The notes below the pieces were generated by a model that had not been told where the DNA came from, made no database searches, and saw only the letters and a program-made list of their open reading frames with translations. Made by a program: the position numbers and the translations under genes. 64,000 nt of DNA from an uncultured Methanobrevibacter sp. (GTDB lineage Archaea; Methanobacteriota; Methanobacteria; Methanobacteriales; Methanobacteriaceae): NCBI GenBank assembly GCA_900320515.1, contig ONSJ01000019.1, positions 23,842-87,841 on the forward strand, in the 5' to 3' direction. Positions 26,801 through 34,266 of the stretch are shown here, piece after piece (the stretch's first letter is position 1; each line of letters begins with the position of its first letter).

Positions 26801-28492
26801 TCATTGGATACGGGCATTTATACCCTGACATGTACCAATGTTGGCGATGATGACCATGCGTCTAGTTCATCTACAGCGATGTTTGAAGTTTATAAGATGG
26901 AATCTGATGTTGTCATATCTGATGTTGGCTCCATTTATGCGTTCAATGATTATAAAATATATTTCACAGTAACCAACAGAACCAATGTCACTGTAACAGT
27001 CGTGGACAGAAAAACAGGAAGCATAGTTTTAAATGATAACGTTTCCGAAGATTTCGTTCTTGTTAATTTGCATGCCGGATCGTATAATCTTACTGTGACC
27101 AATGTTGGAGACAATAATCATGAAACCAGTTATGGTTCAATAGTATTTGAGGTATTTAAAGTTATTTCTTCAGTTAACCTTGATGATGTTGCAGATTATT
27201 TCTACGATGATGTTTCAATAACATATGAGCTTGTCAATGCTTCTGAAGTTAATGTGGTTATTCGTGATGTCGCCACCGGCGGAATCAAATATAATTTCAC
27301 ATCAACAAGCACTACAATTTCCGATTTGTATTTTGACAGCGGACGTTATAACATTACTCTTTATGTTGAAGAATCTGAAAGCTGCATTTCAAGCAGTGAT
27401 TCCAAACTTTTCAATGTTTTAAAAATCGATTCTTCAATTGTTATTGATGGCTTGGCTGATTACGTTTATGGCGATGATGTGGAAGTGGACATTATTGTTG
27501 ATAATCGCACAACTGTTGTTGTCGCAATTAAGAATGACTCAGGTGTACAGGTATTTAACGGAACCGTTGAAGGAGATTATTTCGCATTACCTGATTTGAG
27601 TTCCGGCAAATATACCTTGTTTGCAAACAATTTGGCTACTGACAATGTTGCCGGAAGCAATTATACTAAATCATTCAAAATTTCCAAAGCAAATTCAACT
27701 TTTGACTTATTGCAATTTAATGAAACCCTCCCTTGGGGTTATGATTTCATTGTACTTTTTGACGGTGAAAATCTCACAGATATTTCCGTTATTGTTCGTG
27801 ATAGTAATGGAAACGTGATTTCTGGAGGCAATTTAACATATTCTGGGTCTTATTTCTATATCATGAATAATTTGTCCCGTGGCAAGTATGCAATTGATAT
27901 AATCAATAATGGTAATGAGAACATTACTGGCTGTAACGTTTCATGGAATCTGACAATATTTAAAGGCAATTCCACTGTTGAAATAAAGAACATCTCTTCA
28001 GTTTATGTCGATGAGACAGTATTCATTGCATATTATGTGATGCCTACAGGAATAATCAATATTGTCATCACTAATTCAACAGGCAATGTCGTTTTCACTG
28101 CTGAAAATGTGAATTCATCCAATATTACAGTTTCAGGATTGCCTGCAGGAAATTATACGGTCAATGTCACCAATTTAGAAACAAAAAACGTGTTCGGAAA
28201 CTATTCCATTAGCAATTTCACGGTTTACAAATATGAATCAGCGGTTACAATACATGACATGAAGGATGCTGTCTACGGCGAAAATGTTTTAATAGGCTTT
28301 GAAGTTAAAAACCCAACCATTGTGCATGTAAAAATAACTGATTCAGAAGGCAAAATCATTTATGAGGGGGATGAAACTAATTACAGTATTCTGTTCACTA
28401 ATTTGGATGTTGGAGATTATGTTATAAACATCACTAATATGGAAACACCTGATGTGGCCGGAAGTAATGCTTCCAAGTCATTCAAAGTCTGA
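20846..28492 (+). CDS. Giant adhesin-like surface protein, N-terminal 2548 residues (ends at a frameshift)
   Basis: The signal peptide ends near VSASESD. A Ser/Asp-rich spacer leads to right-handed parallel beta-helix repeats: units with GGAIY, FxNNxA and IxxCxFxxN (about residues 130-590), and later helical blocks each closed by W(F/W)GNT-type motifs (WWGNVLSN, WFGNTINDY, WFGNTNENY, WFGNTVDDY). From about residue 1930 come seven Ig-like repeats of about 86 residues (xSxVxIxxxxxxxYG..). Such proteins of Methanobrevibacter are surface adhesins, thought to contact gut partners or polysaccharides. The frame stops at TGA 28490-28492, but homologous sequence continues one frame over to 29696, so this is an interrupted gene. 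Confidence 0.85.
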   Translation: MKVYKTMFIIAFLVVICSLSFVSASESDNGTVLENDVLSLDESDSPVEVLNTVSDDSSISSDSSKGGVLNTVDDSPVNANYNSSQDLGIDSSGMDVLNASDEDKLSYDSYYGTRDKLNKLVEDALPGSTVTLDEDFQFVGDQDPVKITKSIVIDGKGHKIFLGANPAFDLNYETPYGKIEIKNIVFLGGCNRAITVYGDCCPFVISGCSFSFVYAGLSAGALDLRATYKSYVVDCTFNACHAEGSFTVVTWETLPTMSSTAFSDGGAIYCTGPMTIQSCRFDNCSAGDGGAIYARDDVQIIDCIFAGNHGGRSECWESPLIGGAVYIGQGYNSLVKGCRFIGNHAGRYGGAIATYGNNARIEDCLFDSNYLDNSYMQKGGAIFVSCNSMNDKTDVNIARCTFINNGYDGNEHYCKDGGAIYLDDRIVGGNIVDCNFTGNRATKCGGAIYSTSDCNNYKISNSVFSRNKANDKGGAIYLDSTKVVVQDSIFDSNSADDDGGAIYVESRYNTIKNALFTNNTAKDEGGALYINARYTTVAFSSLLGNAAKKGYDIYCDSSYCTLSDSVVLGNNPKEAIYSSKAFSAKGCWWGNVLSNKNVKPDVEKKVNLGDVWLYLKEDITYGHTGSLPTAVLGTGLWSPVSGSRVTNYPKFTFDMAFTNVVSNSNTMVCDGLSDFIYPLSATDTAVTLSRGKWSYKINMNFDSAVFNNLSLSHLKNNIDHAGGELTAELILDSDYGYMDICDKEVIDGFDVSKNLVLDGNGHTIDGKNVSSLFNTYRELTLKNLNLVNLKRVVNSKTARDIYIENCTFTNCGIGFDVLTVLGEKISIKDSKFYDCYSESSIIFCNSQKNYTLSMVGCEFIGNNASSLVKGTHSKSFNIIQNIFLNNNFAEMFKFTKGNPSNSSYDLNWFGNTINDYNFRPNVNVDLDNWMVLDIVNDENTFGTKYIYLKPYNATSQVIENSTYLNIGFNVSSEGKYLGFVDVVSGVGVMDYLLSLNYVTLSHLSSDFLFYVVNYLPGSFSHLQHQINNAGADLNLTCNYEYMPVCDSELTSIVINKPLILNGNGFTIDAKDMASIARITGEGVQILNVTFANSFHDYLPALLINANNVLINSTFINNTNYGSDGGAIKVDKSNNVLIESTFFNNTACEGGAISSTGSEVSISGIFLDNSAKIGAAVYIDSPSGLSRIYKSLFVSNHAKWAVVDLRYGNNIHNLDVSYSIFLDNEGAHDIGAGKMSQVYADYNWFGNTNENYTVKPKVGLGVNVDKWLFLDVSANSTLLKSGESAIINVSLNNVYDRVSKKVYSVGVNLPDFSFDVESVNNAVSMQKLELVGGKGYMPYVPIDEGVGSVAFKYYSINRDVEFKVVSVPEDSFTKLQEIINNASAHDSIVLNRSYKYYPDFDGDLNNGIVIDKALMINGNGHVIDGANRARLFNLTTTGIEVQYLILVNAYAETGSVIYSSSSGNKLSGSYVLNSTGPLIYCPFYFVANENWFGNTVDDYDVAPVVDVGNLELNNWLFLTVDVSKFDLFVGEKAIITLNLTNMYNANSGTNSTFTSQIPVTFDLSCVGGEVNLSEATLIDGIAQLEFIGDGIRHGYLEMSCYNVTEELYFDVSCDDDSFTALQKLINNATGKIVLQHDYKYYDYDGNFKDGIKIDKAIEIDGNGHIINASNKAGVFNIVGEYVAVYDLSIVNSINSILIDGGYAAVDNISFINNADVISVVAGNMEILGCYFRNNSNVVDLDSAYEVFISNSTFVNNTDIINASYSVVVINNTNFIGNDVGSYCVYLADSNAKIYSSKFNEVNLVDPIFVSVDSELYLSNNTLSSSQYILNDGVISSKTHVVIAGEKYRNLSIYDNLTLSAKVYDDNGNVILINDLEFNVDPVLDYNESSQGLDWILNVHCYPDDIYEVMPLVFDSLSNYETHSILLNVSKFPSSVDIVSLNNITYGEVLNVKIDGENLTTAVIEIRNASGDVIYRATDSGTEFSVYSLDTGIYTLTCTNVGDDDHASSSSTAMFEVYKMESDVVISDVGSIYAFNDYKIYFTVTNRTNVTVTVVDRKTGSIVLNDNVSEDFVLVNLHAGSYNLTVTNVGDNNHETSYGSIVFEVFKVISSVNLDDVADYFYDDVSITYELVNASEVNVVIRDVATGGIKYNFTSTSTTISDLYFDSGRYNITLYVEESESCISSSDSKLFNVLKIDSSIVIDGLADYVYGDDVEVDIIVDNRTTVVVAIKNDSGVQVFNGTVEGDYFALPDLSSGKYTLFANNLATDNVAGSNYTKSFKISKANSTFDLLQFNETLPWGYDFIVLFDGENLTDISVIVRDSNGNVISGGNLTYSGSYFYIMNNLSRGKYAIDIINNGNENITGCNVSWNLTIFKGNSTVEIKNISSVYVDETVFIAYYVMPTGIINIVITNSTGNVVFTAENVNSSNITVSGLPAGNYTVNVTNLETKNVFGNYSISNFTVYKYESAVTIHDMKDAVYGENVLIGFEVKNPTIVHVKITDSEGKIIYEGDETNYSILFTNLDVGDYVINITNMETPDVAGSNASKSFKV

Positions 28493-29696
28493 TGACATTT
28501 ATACTATCTTAATTGGTGGTGAGGAATTGGCAGTTAGTGTTGTAAACGGCAGTGGAAGTGCAAGTATCTTTTTAGAAATTGGAGATTACAGTACTGTTAC
28601 CTCTTATGATCCTTATAATTATGAGCCTAATATTACAGAGGCCAGGTTCAGTGTTTTACGTAATTCCGAGTATGATTTTATTGTGGACATGGTTGATAAG
28701 ACGGTATTTTTCAGTCTTCCTATGTACGCAACAGGTAATGTGACTCTCAGAATTGCTAATAAAACATATGTTGCGGGTCTGATTAACGGTTCCGCCAACA
28801 TCACTGTTCCTGAATTGGCTGAGGGCTCAAACAATGTGCAGATTAATTACACTGGAGACAGTCATTTCGTGGGAAGAAGTTTTTCAACCAACTTTACTGT
28901 CGACACCAGGATAGTTGCTTCTGACATGACTTGCGCTTATAACAGCAACCTTTCTTATCTGGTCAAAATCATTGATAACAATGGAAATCCATTGAAAGGT
29001 AAAAACGTGAGTTTAACTGTAAACAAAAAGACATATTCCCTCATCACTGATGACAATGGTGTTGTTAGCCTTAAGGTTGATTTGCCTGTTGGAACATACG
29101 CAATAACAATCACTGCTTTGGATTGTGGCAAAACAGTTACAAAGACACTCAATGTTGTCAAAAGGTTCACTGATAATAAGAATGTTGTGAAATATTACAA
29201 CAGTAACTTTAACTACAAATTCAGAGTTATTGGTGATGATGGTAATGCTGTTGGTCAGGGAGTAATCGTATCTGTTAAAATAGGTAAAAAGACCTACAAT
29301 CTCAAAACAGACAGTAATGGTTACATCACAATAAAACTGACCAAAACATACGTTCCTAAAACATATACACTAACAGCAACTTACAAGGGATACACCATTA
29401 AGAACACAATCAAGGTAAAACAAGTGCTTTCAGCTAAGAATTTAAAGGTCAAAAAGTCTGCTAAAAAGCTTGTCCTGACTGCCAAACTCAAACAAGGCAA
29501 AAAGGCTCTTAAAAACAAGAAGATAATATTCAAATTTAAAGGTAAAAAATACAAGGCCAAAACCAATAAGAAAGGCATTGCAAAGGTTACCATTAAGAAA
29601 AATGTTATCAAAAAGCTTAAAGTAGGTAAAAAATACAAATTTACCGTTACTTACTTGAAAGACACAATAAAAAGAAATGTTAAAGTTAAACGTTAG
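28491..29696 (+). pseudogene. C-terminal part of the giant adhesin, out of frame
   Basis: About 401 codons continuing the preceding adhesin after a +1 shift at about 28490. It begins DDIYTILIGGEEL, which looks like the second half of an Ig-like repeat, then has further Ig-like units (DNNGNPLKGKNVSLTVN and GNAVGQGVIVSVKIGKK) and a very Lys-rich tail ending NVKVKR. The Lys-rich end probably holds the protein to the acidic cell envelope (inference). There is no ribosome binding site or credible start of its own, so it is expressed only by frameshifting, or not at all. A hairpin terminator follows. Confidence 0.8.
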
Positions 29697-29722
29697 GGAA
29701 TCCTCTCCCTAATATTTTTTTT
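29693..29722 (+). terminator. Terminator of the giant adhesin
   Basis: TTAGGGA (29693-29699) pairs with TCCCTAA (29706-29712) around a 6-nt loop, followed by a T-rich run. It starts within the stop codon of the adhesin. Confidence 0.75.
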
Positions 29723-29840
29723 AAAAATTTTCAGAAAATCTAAGATGTTATAATAAATATTATTAATAATGAAGATTATATTATTTTATATAGCATATAT
29801 CATATGTTATTTTATAAAAAAATTTAATAAAGTGATAATA

Positions 29841-30320
29841 ATGAGAAAAGGAATAGCAATATTAGTCGCATTAGCTGTATTTTGTATTGCAGTTGGTGTC
29901 GTAAGTGCTGAAGAATGGTCCTTCTCATCTTCAAGTGCAAGCAACACAGACGGAGGATCCATTGAAGTCAACAATAACGAAGTAAAAATTCAAGACGAAA
30001 CATTTAAAATTCCAGATGGCTACAAAGAAGATCAAGATGCTAGAATTCTTGCTCAAACAACAGGTGATGGTAAGAATGCAAAAATATCCTCTTGTCATTT
30101 AGAAAATGGAGATAAAGCTATTACCATTAAAGTAATCTTCTCAGAAGCAGGAATAACTAATGTTACTGGTCCACAAGGTTCAAAAGATGCTACCATTGGT
30201 GGACAAGCTGGATTTTTAACACAAGAAAAAGATGGAGTCCTTTTTGACTACAATAAGGATGACAAATTAATTGAAATTTCAGCTCCTACCCAAGAAGATC
30301 TTGAAGCTTTGTTTAAATAA
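29841..30320 (+). CDS. Small secreted protein of unknown function
   Basis: 159 residues from ATG 29841, which has GTGAT 5 nt upstream; the frame is open 24 codons further but without support. A clean signal peptide (MRKGIAILVALAVFC..VVSAEE) precedes a soluble domain with QDETFKIPDGYKE, CHLENGDKAITIKVIF and IGGQAGFLTQ, ending in an acidic helix (PTQEDLEALFK). The KIPDGY..IGGQ..G layout is common to small exported proteins of this genus; no function is known. Codon use resembles that of highly expressed genes. It sits just after the giant adhesin. Confidence 0.7.
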   Translation: MRKGIAILVALAVFCIAVGVVSAEEWSFSSSSASNTDGGSIEVNNNEVKIQDETFKIPDGYKEDQDARILAQTTGDGKNAKISSCHLENGDKAITIKVIFSEAGITNVTGPQGSKDATIGGQAGFLTQEKDGVLFDYNKDDKLIEISAPTQEDLEALFK

Positions 30321-30335
30321 ATTCATTGATTTAAG

Positions 30336-30380
30336 CTCTTTGGTTCAATCGACCTGAGAGTTTAAACCTATTTTTTTTTA
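30336..30380 (+). terminator. Possible terminator of the small secreted protein gene
   Basis: CTCT-TT-GGT and ACC-TG-AGAG form an interrupted stem around TCAATCG, followed about 10 nt later by a run of nine Ts. Confidence 0.45.
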
Positions 30381-30407
30381 ATAGAATTAAATTTTATCCT
30401 ATTTTTA

Positions 30408-30577
30408 ACTGTTGATTTTGTAGGCGCTTATTTTAAAGGAGCAGTTGGGGATATTTACAATTTCAAGAGTGTTTGTCCATCACTGGTGAAGTTATATGTC
30501 CATTTTCCAATATATGTGGGCAACGGTTAAGGTCATATGCACAGATGATGAGTTTTTGGAGCATTTCTGAAGGATGA
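30408..30577 (+). pseudogene. Decayed 3' end of a second M14/aspartoacylase-like gene
   Basis: Reading GATTTTG onward gives GAYFKGAVGDIYNFKSV, aligned with SSYKGAVEDVCNLKKI of the gene at 20014-20754. After one frame change it reads SITGEVICPFSNI and AQMMSFW, aligned with AVTCEVLCPFANV and AQMKSFL. Order and spacing match the last 55 residues of the intact gene. No upstream two-thirds is present. It is a fragment left by duplication and deletion around the adhesin locus. Confidence 0.75.
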
Positions 30578-30581
30578 CGAT

Positions 30582-30620
30582 TAGTTTGCAAATGCTCTCT
30601 CATTAATCATTTAAATAGGG
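30582..30620 (+). promoter_or_regulatory. Shared promoter module, copy 2 (upstream of YdjM-type gene)
   Basis: GCAAATGCTCTCTCATT followed by a TATA-like TTTAAATAGGG, at the same spacing as upstream of hjc. The start codon lies about 30 bp beyond the TATA element. Confidence 0.6.
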
Positions 30621-30649
30621 AAATTCTATTTTTAACTAAGGTGATTAAA

Positions 30650-31357
30650 ATGTCGTCCTATAAGGGTCATTCAATATTTGCAGTTCTACTTTCGTTGATG
30701 TTTTTTCACAATCCTCTAACAATTGCTTTAACATTAATAGGTGCAAATATTCCGGATTTTGACCATGAGTTCAAACGGGAAAATGTTTATAGGATGATTA
30801 TTTTGGGATTGATAGTGTTCATTTCACTTTATATCCTTAAATTACCTTATTATATCGGTTTGATTATTGTTTTTTTAGGAGCAACATTTTATTTTTCCGA
30901 ACATCGAAGTTTTACGCATTCCATTTTCGGGGCTTTGACATTAGCATCGGCAGTTAGCCTGATATTGATTTGGGCGTTTCAGCTAAGTACATTCTTAACT
31001 GTTTTGGAAAATCATTATATGGTAATGGCAATTCTAATCGCCCTTTTAAGCTTTCTGTTTTTAAACAAGAAAGTTCTGATGGTTTTTCTGCCCTTGTTTT
31101 TCATCAGCCTATTTATAGTGCCTGCAGCGGAAATCAGCTATATTGAAATTGTTTTGGCATTGTTTTTAGGGTTGTTTTCACATATCGTATTGGATGCATT
31201 CACTCCGGCCGGAATTAAGATATTCGCTCCATTGTCCTCCAAAAAAGTTCACAGGAATTTTGGGCTTAGCATGATACTGTTATTGGCGGTTCTCTCCATC
31301 CTGTACCATATTCCAATTCTCTTTGAATTGTATGGCCATTATATTTTATCCACCTAG
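30650..31357 (+). CDS. YdjM/DUF457-type membrane-bound metal-dependent hydrolase
   Basis: 235 residues from ATG 30650; AAGGTGATT lies just upstream and an in-frame GTG (30641) is part of that site. Signature motifs are SSYKGHSIFA, GANIPDFDHEF, FSEHRSFTHSIFG and LGLFSHIVLDAFTPAG with about seven membrane segments. The family has conserved His/Asp metal ligands at the membrane; in bacteria YdjM is in the SOS regulon, but the substrate is unknown. Its promoter module is shared with hjc. It overlaps the convergent transporter gene by 4 bp. Confidence 0.82.
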   Translation: MSSYKGHSIFAVLLSLMFFHNPLTIALTLIGANIPDFDHEFKRENVYRMIILGLIVFISLYILKLPYYIGLIIVFLGATFYFSEHRSFTHSIFGALTLASAVSLILIWAFQLSTFLTVLENHYMVMAILIALLSFLFLNKKVLMVFLPLFFISLFIVPAAEISYIEIVLALFLGLFSHIVLDAFTPAGIKIFAPLSSKKVHRNFGLSMILLLAVLSILYHIPILFELYGHYILST

Positions 31358-32319
31358 AAATTGCCGCAGACAAAGAACAGTCCTGAATTTTTAATCCACA
31401 GGCAGAATCTGGAAACGATATACAGTATTGGAAGTTCTATCAGTGGGCCGATTACCAGCGCCATCGCTATAAGTTCATGGCTCGGAAATGAATTGATTGC
31501 TATTGCCAAAGCTAACGGGGAATTTCGGGCCAGTGTTGTCATGGTTAGGCTTGCATACTCAGGATAGGTAAAATTAATTTTTTCGCACAGCAACAAATCA
31601 ATTATTGCATTAGCTGTGAAAAATATGATTAAAGGAATGAATATTTTCACAATTGATTCCAGATTGCTGTATAGGAGTTTTCCCTGGCTTGCAAAAATGC
31701 AGAACACGGCTAATGATAAAAACCAGATCTGCAGACTTCCGAATGAGTTTATCACCTTGTCTCTCAATTTGTCTTTTAAAATGAATTTGACAATTTGTGA
31801 TGCGATGAATGGTATTACGATAACGATTAGCAGTGAATATGCAAGCTGCGGATAATCCAGGCTGATTCCGTTTGAAAAGAATATTATAAGGTAAATTGGA
31901 AGCAGTACAATCTGCAGGATTAGGTTAATTGGAAGTATGGACAGGCTTAGTGTCAGGTTTCCTTTCGCAAGTTTTGTAAACACCAGATACCAGTCTGTAC
32001 ATGGGGTCAGTATCAGCATGAAGAATCCAATCAGTATGTCAATGTTTCCTTTCAGAAAAAGTGTCCCTAAAAAGTATCCGAATAATGGGGTCCACAGGAA
32101 ATTGATTATCAGGCTTGTCAGACTGAATTTGACATTTTTAAAACTGTTTTTCAATTCATTTAAAGGTATTTCAAGGAACAGGCCGAAAAGCATCAGGCAT
32201 AAAAACGGTGTTATCAGATTGCCGGTGTTTTGGGCAATAATGCCTACATTGGAAAACAGCAGTCCCAATATTATTGCAAGAAATATTATAATCGGCTCAA
32301 TTTTTTCCACTAAATCCAT
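31354..32319 (-). CDS. Bile acid:sodium symporter / ACR3-like family transporter
   Basis: 321 residues, about ten membrane segments. The block LTPCTDWYLVFTKLAKGN matches the conserved PCT region of BASS/ACR3 transporters and MTTLARNSPLALAIA the second conserved core motif. ACR3 members export arsenite, BASS members import organic anions with sodium; the divergent PCTDWY fits neither clearly, so the substrate is left open. GTGATATT gives a ribosome binding site before ATG. The 294 bp between its start and ehbA hold both divergent promoters and nothing else recognisable. Confidence 0.75.
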   Translation of the reverse strand: MDLVEKIEPIIIFLAIILGLLFSNVGIIAQNTGNLITPFLCLMLFGLFLEIPLNELKNSFKNVKFSLTSLIINFLWTPLFGYFLGTLFLKGNIDILIGFFMLILTPCTDWYLVFTKLAKGNLTLSLSILPINLILQIVLLPIYLIIFFSNGISLDYPQLAYSLLIVIVIPFIASQIVKFILKDKLRDKVINSFGSLQIWFLSLAVFCIFASQGKLLYSNLESIVKIFIPLIIFFTANAIIDLLLCEKINFTYPEYASLTMTTLARNSPLALAIAINSFPSHELIAMALVIGPLIELPILYIVSRFCLWIKNSGLFFVCGNF

Positions 32320-32613
32320 AATATCACTTTTTTAGGTATAACTAAATTTGTATATTATCATATATAATATTTTATAGGTTATGAAAAATTCTTTGATTCT
32401 TAGTTTAACTGGTGATTTGACGGTATTTAATTAATTTAATGGGTATTTTCATTCATGTATATTTTTTTAATATTTTTAACAGTGTTAATTTATTTTTTGA
32501 ATATTTTTTTTAAAAAAGCATAACTTTATAATGAATAATCATGATAAATAATAATATTACTAATTAGTCAGTAGTATGGCTATTATTAATATTAATGAAA
32601 TGGAGCTTATTTA

Positions 32614-32928
32614 ATGTTTTTGACTAGAATTGGCTATGGAATTGCATATTTCTTAGTCCTTATTTACGAAATCATAAAAGCAACACTTGACGTTGCTTTT
32701 AATGGAGTTATGAGGAGAAATATTGATCCTATTGTCGTTGATATTGAAACAGTTTTGGAGAGGCCTGTTTCACAGACAATTTTAGCAAACAGTATTTCTT
32801 TAACTCCGGGTACCTTGTCTGTTGATTTGGACAGCGAGAATAACATTATCAAAGTAGCTGCTATTTCTCCAAGAAAAAAAGAGGACATTATTCCTTTTGA
32901 ACATTATATAAAGAAAATGTTGGAATAA
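32614..32928 (+). CDS. ehbA: Energy-converting hydrogenase B subunit A
   Basis: 104 residues, MnhE-like (sodium/proton antiporter subunit E): a membrane N-terminus (GIAYFLVLIYEIIKATLDVAF) and the soluble family region ISLTPGTLSVDLDS. First gene of the 17-gene ehb operon; a TATA-like ACTTTATAAT lies at about 32522-32531. Ehb is a membrane [NiFe]-hydrogenase that uses an ion gradient to reduce ferredoxin with H2 for biosynthetic CO2 fixation, as shown in Methanococcus maripaludis. Confidence 0.85.
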   Translation: MFLTRIGYGIAYFLVLIYEIIKATLDVAFNGVMRRNIDPIVVDIETVLERPVSQTILANSISLTPGTLSVDLDSENNIIKVAAISPRKKEDIIPFEHYIKKMLE

Positions 32929-32958
32929 TACATTTTCAAAAAAGACGAGTGAGATAGT

Positions 32959-33225
32959 ATGGATATATTGTTTATTTCAAAATTTATTTTGGTTATTGCA
33001 ATAATTATAATGTTGCTGGCTACCCTAAGGGCAAGCGCATATAAATCCACATCCATGGGGCTTTTGGGAAGTTCAGTTATTGTTAACGCGCTCGCATTAG
33101 TGTTACTTATTGGTGGGGAGTTATATAATCTTGCATTCTATAGAGATATATCTTTAGCTTTAATATTCTTTGGTTTTGTAGGAACTATTGCTTTCGCTGT
33201 AACTGTAGGAGGGGAAGATAAATGA
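32959..33225 (+). CDS. ehbB: Energy-converting hydrogenase B subunit B
   Basis: 88 residues, three membrane segments, MnhF-like (LLATLRASAYKSTSMGLLGSSVIVNALAL cut at family positions; ends FGFVGTIAFAV). The start has GTGAGATAGT upstream. The stop overlaps the start of ehbC (ATGA). It belongs to the antiporter-like membrane module of Ehb. Confidence 0.83.
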   Translation: MDILFISKFILVIAIIIMLLATLRASAYKSTSMGLLGSSVIVNALALVLLIGGELYNLAFYRDISLALIFFGFVGTIAFAVTVGGEDK

Positions 33226-33644
33226 TCGAATATATTCAATCAGCTCTTCTCATTATTGCAGCTTTCCTGATTATTATCTCAGCAATAGGTCTTATTAGCT
33301 TAAGCAAAGATACTAAAAATGCAGTATATGGTAGAATCCACATTGTTGGTTTGTTTGATATTGCAGTAATTATTGCTATGATTGGCCTTGGCCAATATCT
33401 CCTGGCGGGTGTTTACTTTATTATAGCACCATTCTCAGCACATGCAATAGCTAATGCTTATTGGAAAAAAGAAGATAGAGAAAATAACGCTGATTTAATG
33501 ACAGTTGAAGAAGAGGTAGATGAAAATCATCCATTTATTCATCCTAAAGAAAAGATGCAGGCCTTGGAAAGTGAAAATTCCGAAAAACTTAAGGCTGATG
33601 ATAGATTTTCAGTAACTACACTAGAAATTGATGAGGGTGAGTAG
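33222..33644 (+). CDS. ehbC: Energy-converting hydrogenase B subunit C
   Basis: 140 residues. The MnhG-like N-terminal part has three membrane segments ([27 protein letters not shown]), and an acidic soluble tail of about 55 residues follows ([18 protein letters not shown]). The tail is longer than in ordinary MnhG and probably faces the cytoplasmic arm. It overlaps ehbB by 4 bp and ends 2 bp before ehbD. Confidence 0.83.
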   Translation: MIEYIQSALLIIAAFLIIISAIGLISLSKDTKNAVYGRIHIVGLFDIAVIIAMIGLGQYLLAGVYFIIAPFSAHAIANAYWKKEDRENNADLMTVEEEVDENHPFIHPKEKMQALESENSEKLKADDRFSVTTLEIDEGE

Positions 33645-33646
33645 TC

Positions 33647-33880
33647 ATGTTGGAAATTATATTATGTATTGTGATAATATTAAGCGCAATTCTTGCTCTT
33701 ATTCAAAAAGATTTGCTAAAAGCGGCAATTCTGACCGGTATTGCCGGTGCATCCGTTGCAGTATTGTTCCAAGTATTGCTGGCGCCGGATGTTGCATTGA
33801 CACAGGCAATTGTTGAAGGAGCAATCATACCGATATTCATTGCACTGGCTGTTAAGAAGACTCAAAGGAGTGATGGCTGA
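33647..33880 (+). CDS. ehbD: Energy-converting hydrogenase B subunit D
   Basis: 77 residues, three membrane segments, DUF4040/MbhD-like: [18 protein letters not shown] and [15 protein letters not shown], with the conserved acidic residues of that small antiporter-related subunit. GAGGGTGAG precedes the ATG. The TGA overlaps the ehbE start by one base. Confidence 0.83.
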   Translation: MLEIILCIVIILSAILALIQKDLLKAAILTGIAGASVAVLFQVLLAPDVALTQAIVEGAIIPIFIALAVKKTQRSDG

Positions 33881-34266
33881 TGGCTAATGTACAGCTTGTG
33901 ATATTGTTGACATCCGTTGCGTTAGTCGTAATCGGACTTTATTCAGCAATTTTCATTGACAATATCATCAAAAAGATTATTGGTATCAGTTTCATTGAAG
34001 AGGGCGTAAACCTTTTCATTGTTGCTATCGGTTATAAAGCAGGCGGTGTCGTACCGATTTTAATGCCTGGAATGGATACTTCCTGGTTCGCTTCAAACGC
34101 AGCATATCCTTTGCCATTCGGTTTGGTGCTTACCAGTATCGTAATTGGCGCAAGTACACTGGCAGTCATGCTTGCTTTAGTAATGGTTTTATACAGACGA
34201 TATGGCACATTATCTACAAAAGTAATGTTAGCTGACACATCAAAAAAGGAGGAATACGATGAATGA
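33880..34266 (+). CDS. ehbE: Energy-converting hydrogenase B subunit E
   Basis: 128 residues, three membrane segments, NuoK/MnhC-like: [23 protein letters not shown] with the buried Glu of NuoK in FIEEGVNLF, and [20 protein letters not shown]. It contributes to the proton- or sodium-translocating arm. Overlaps ehbF by 8 bp. Confidence 0.85.
   Translation: MANVQLVILLTSVALVVIGLYSAIFIDNIIKKIIGISFIEEGVNLFIVAIGYKAGGVVPILMPGMDTSWFASNAAYPLPFGLVLTSIVIGASTLAVMLALVMVLYRRYGTLSTKVMLADTSKKEEYDE

Noticed and set aside
28490..28495. TGA in the giant adhesin as a selenocysteine codon
   Set aside because: The reading frame itself changes and two TGA codons follow in a row; read-through would not restore the downstream frame, and no SECIS-like structure was sought or seen.
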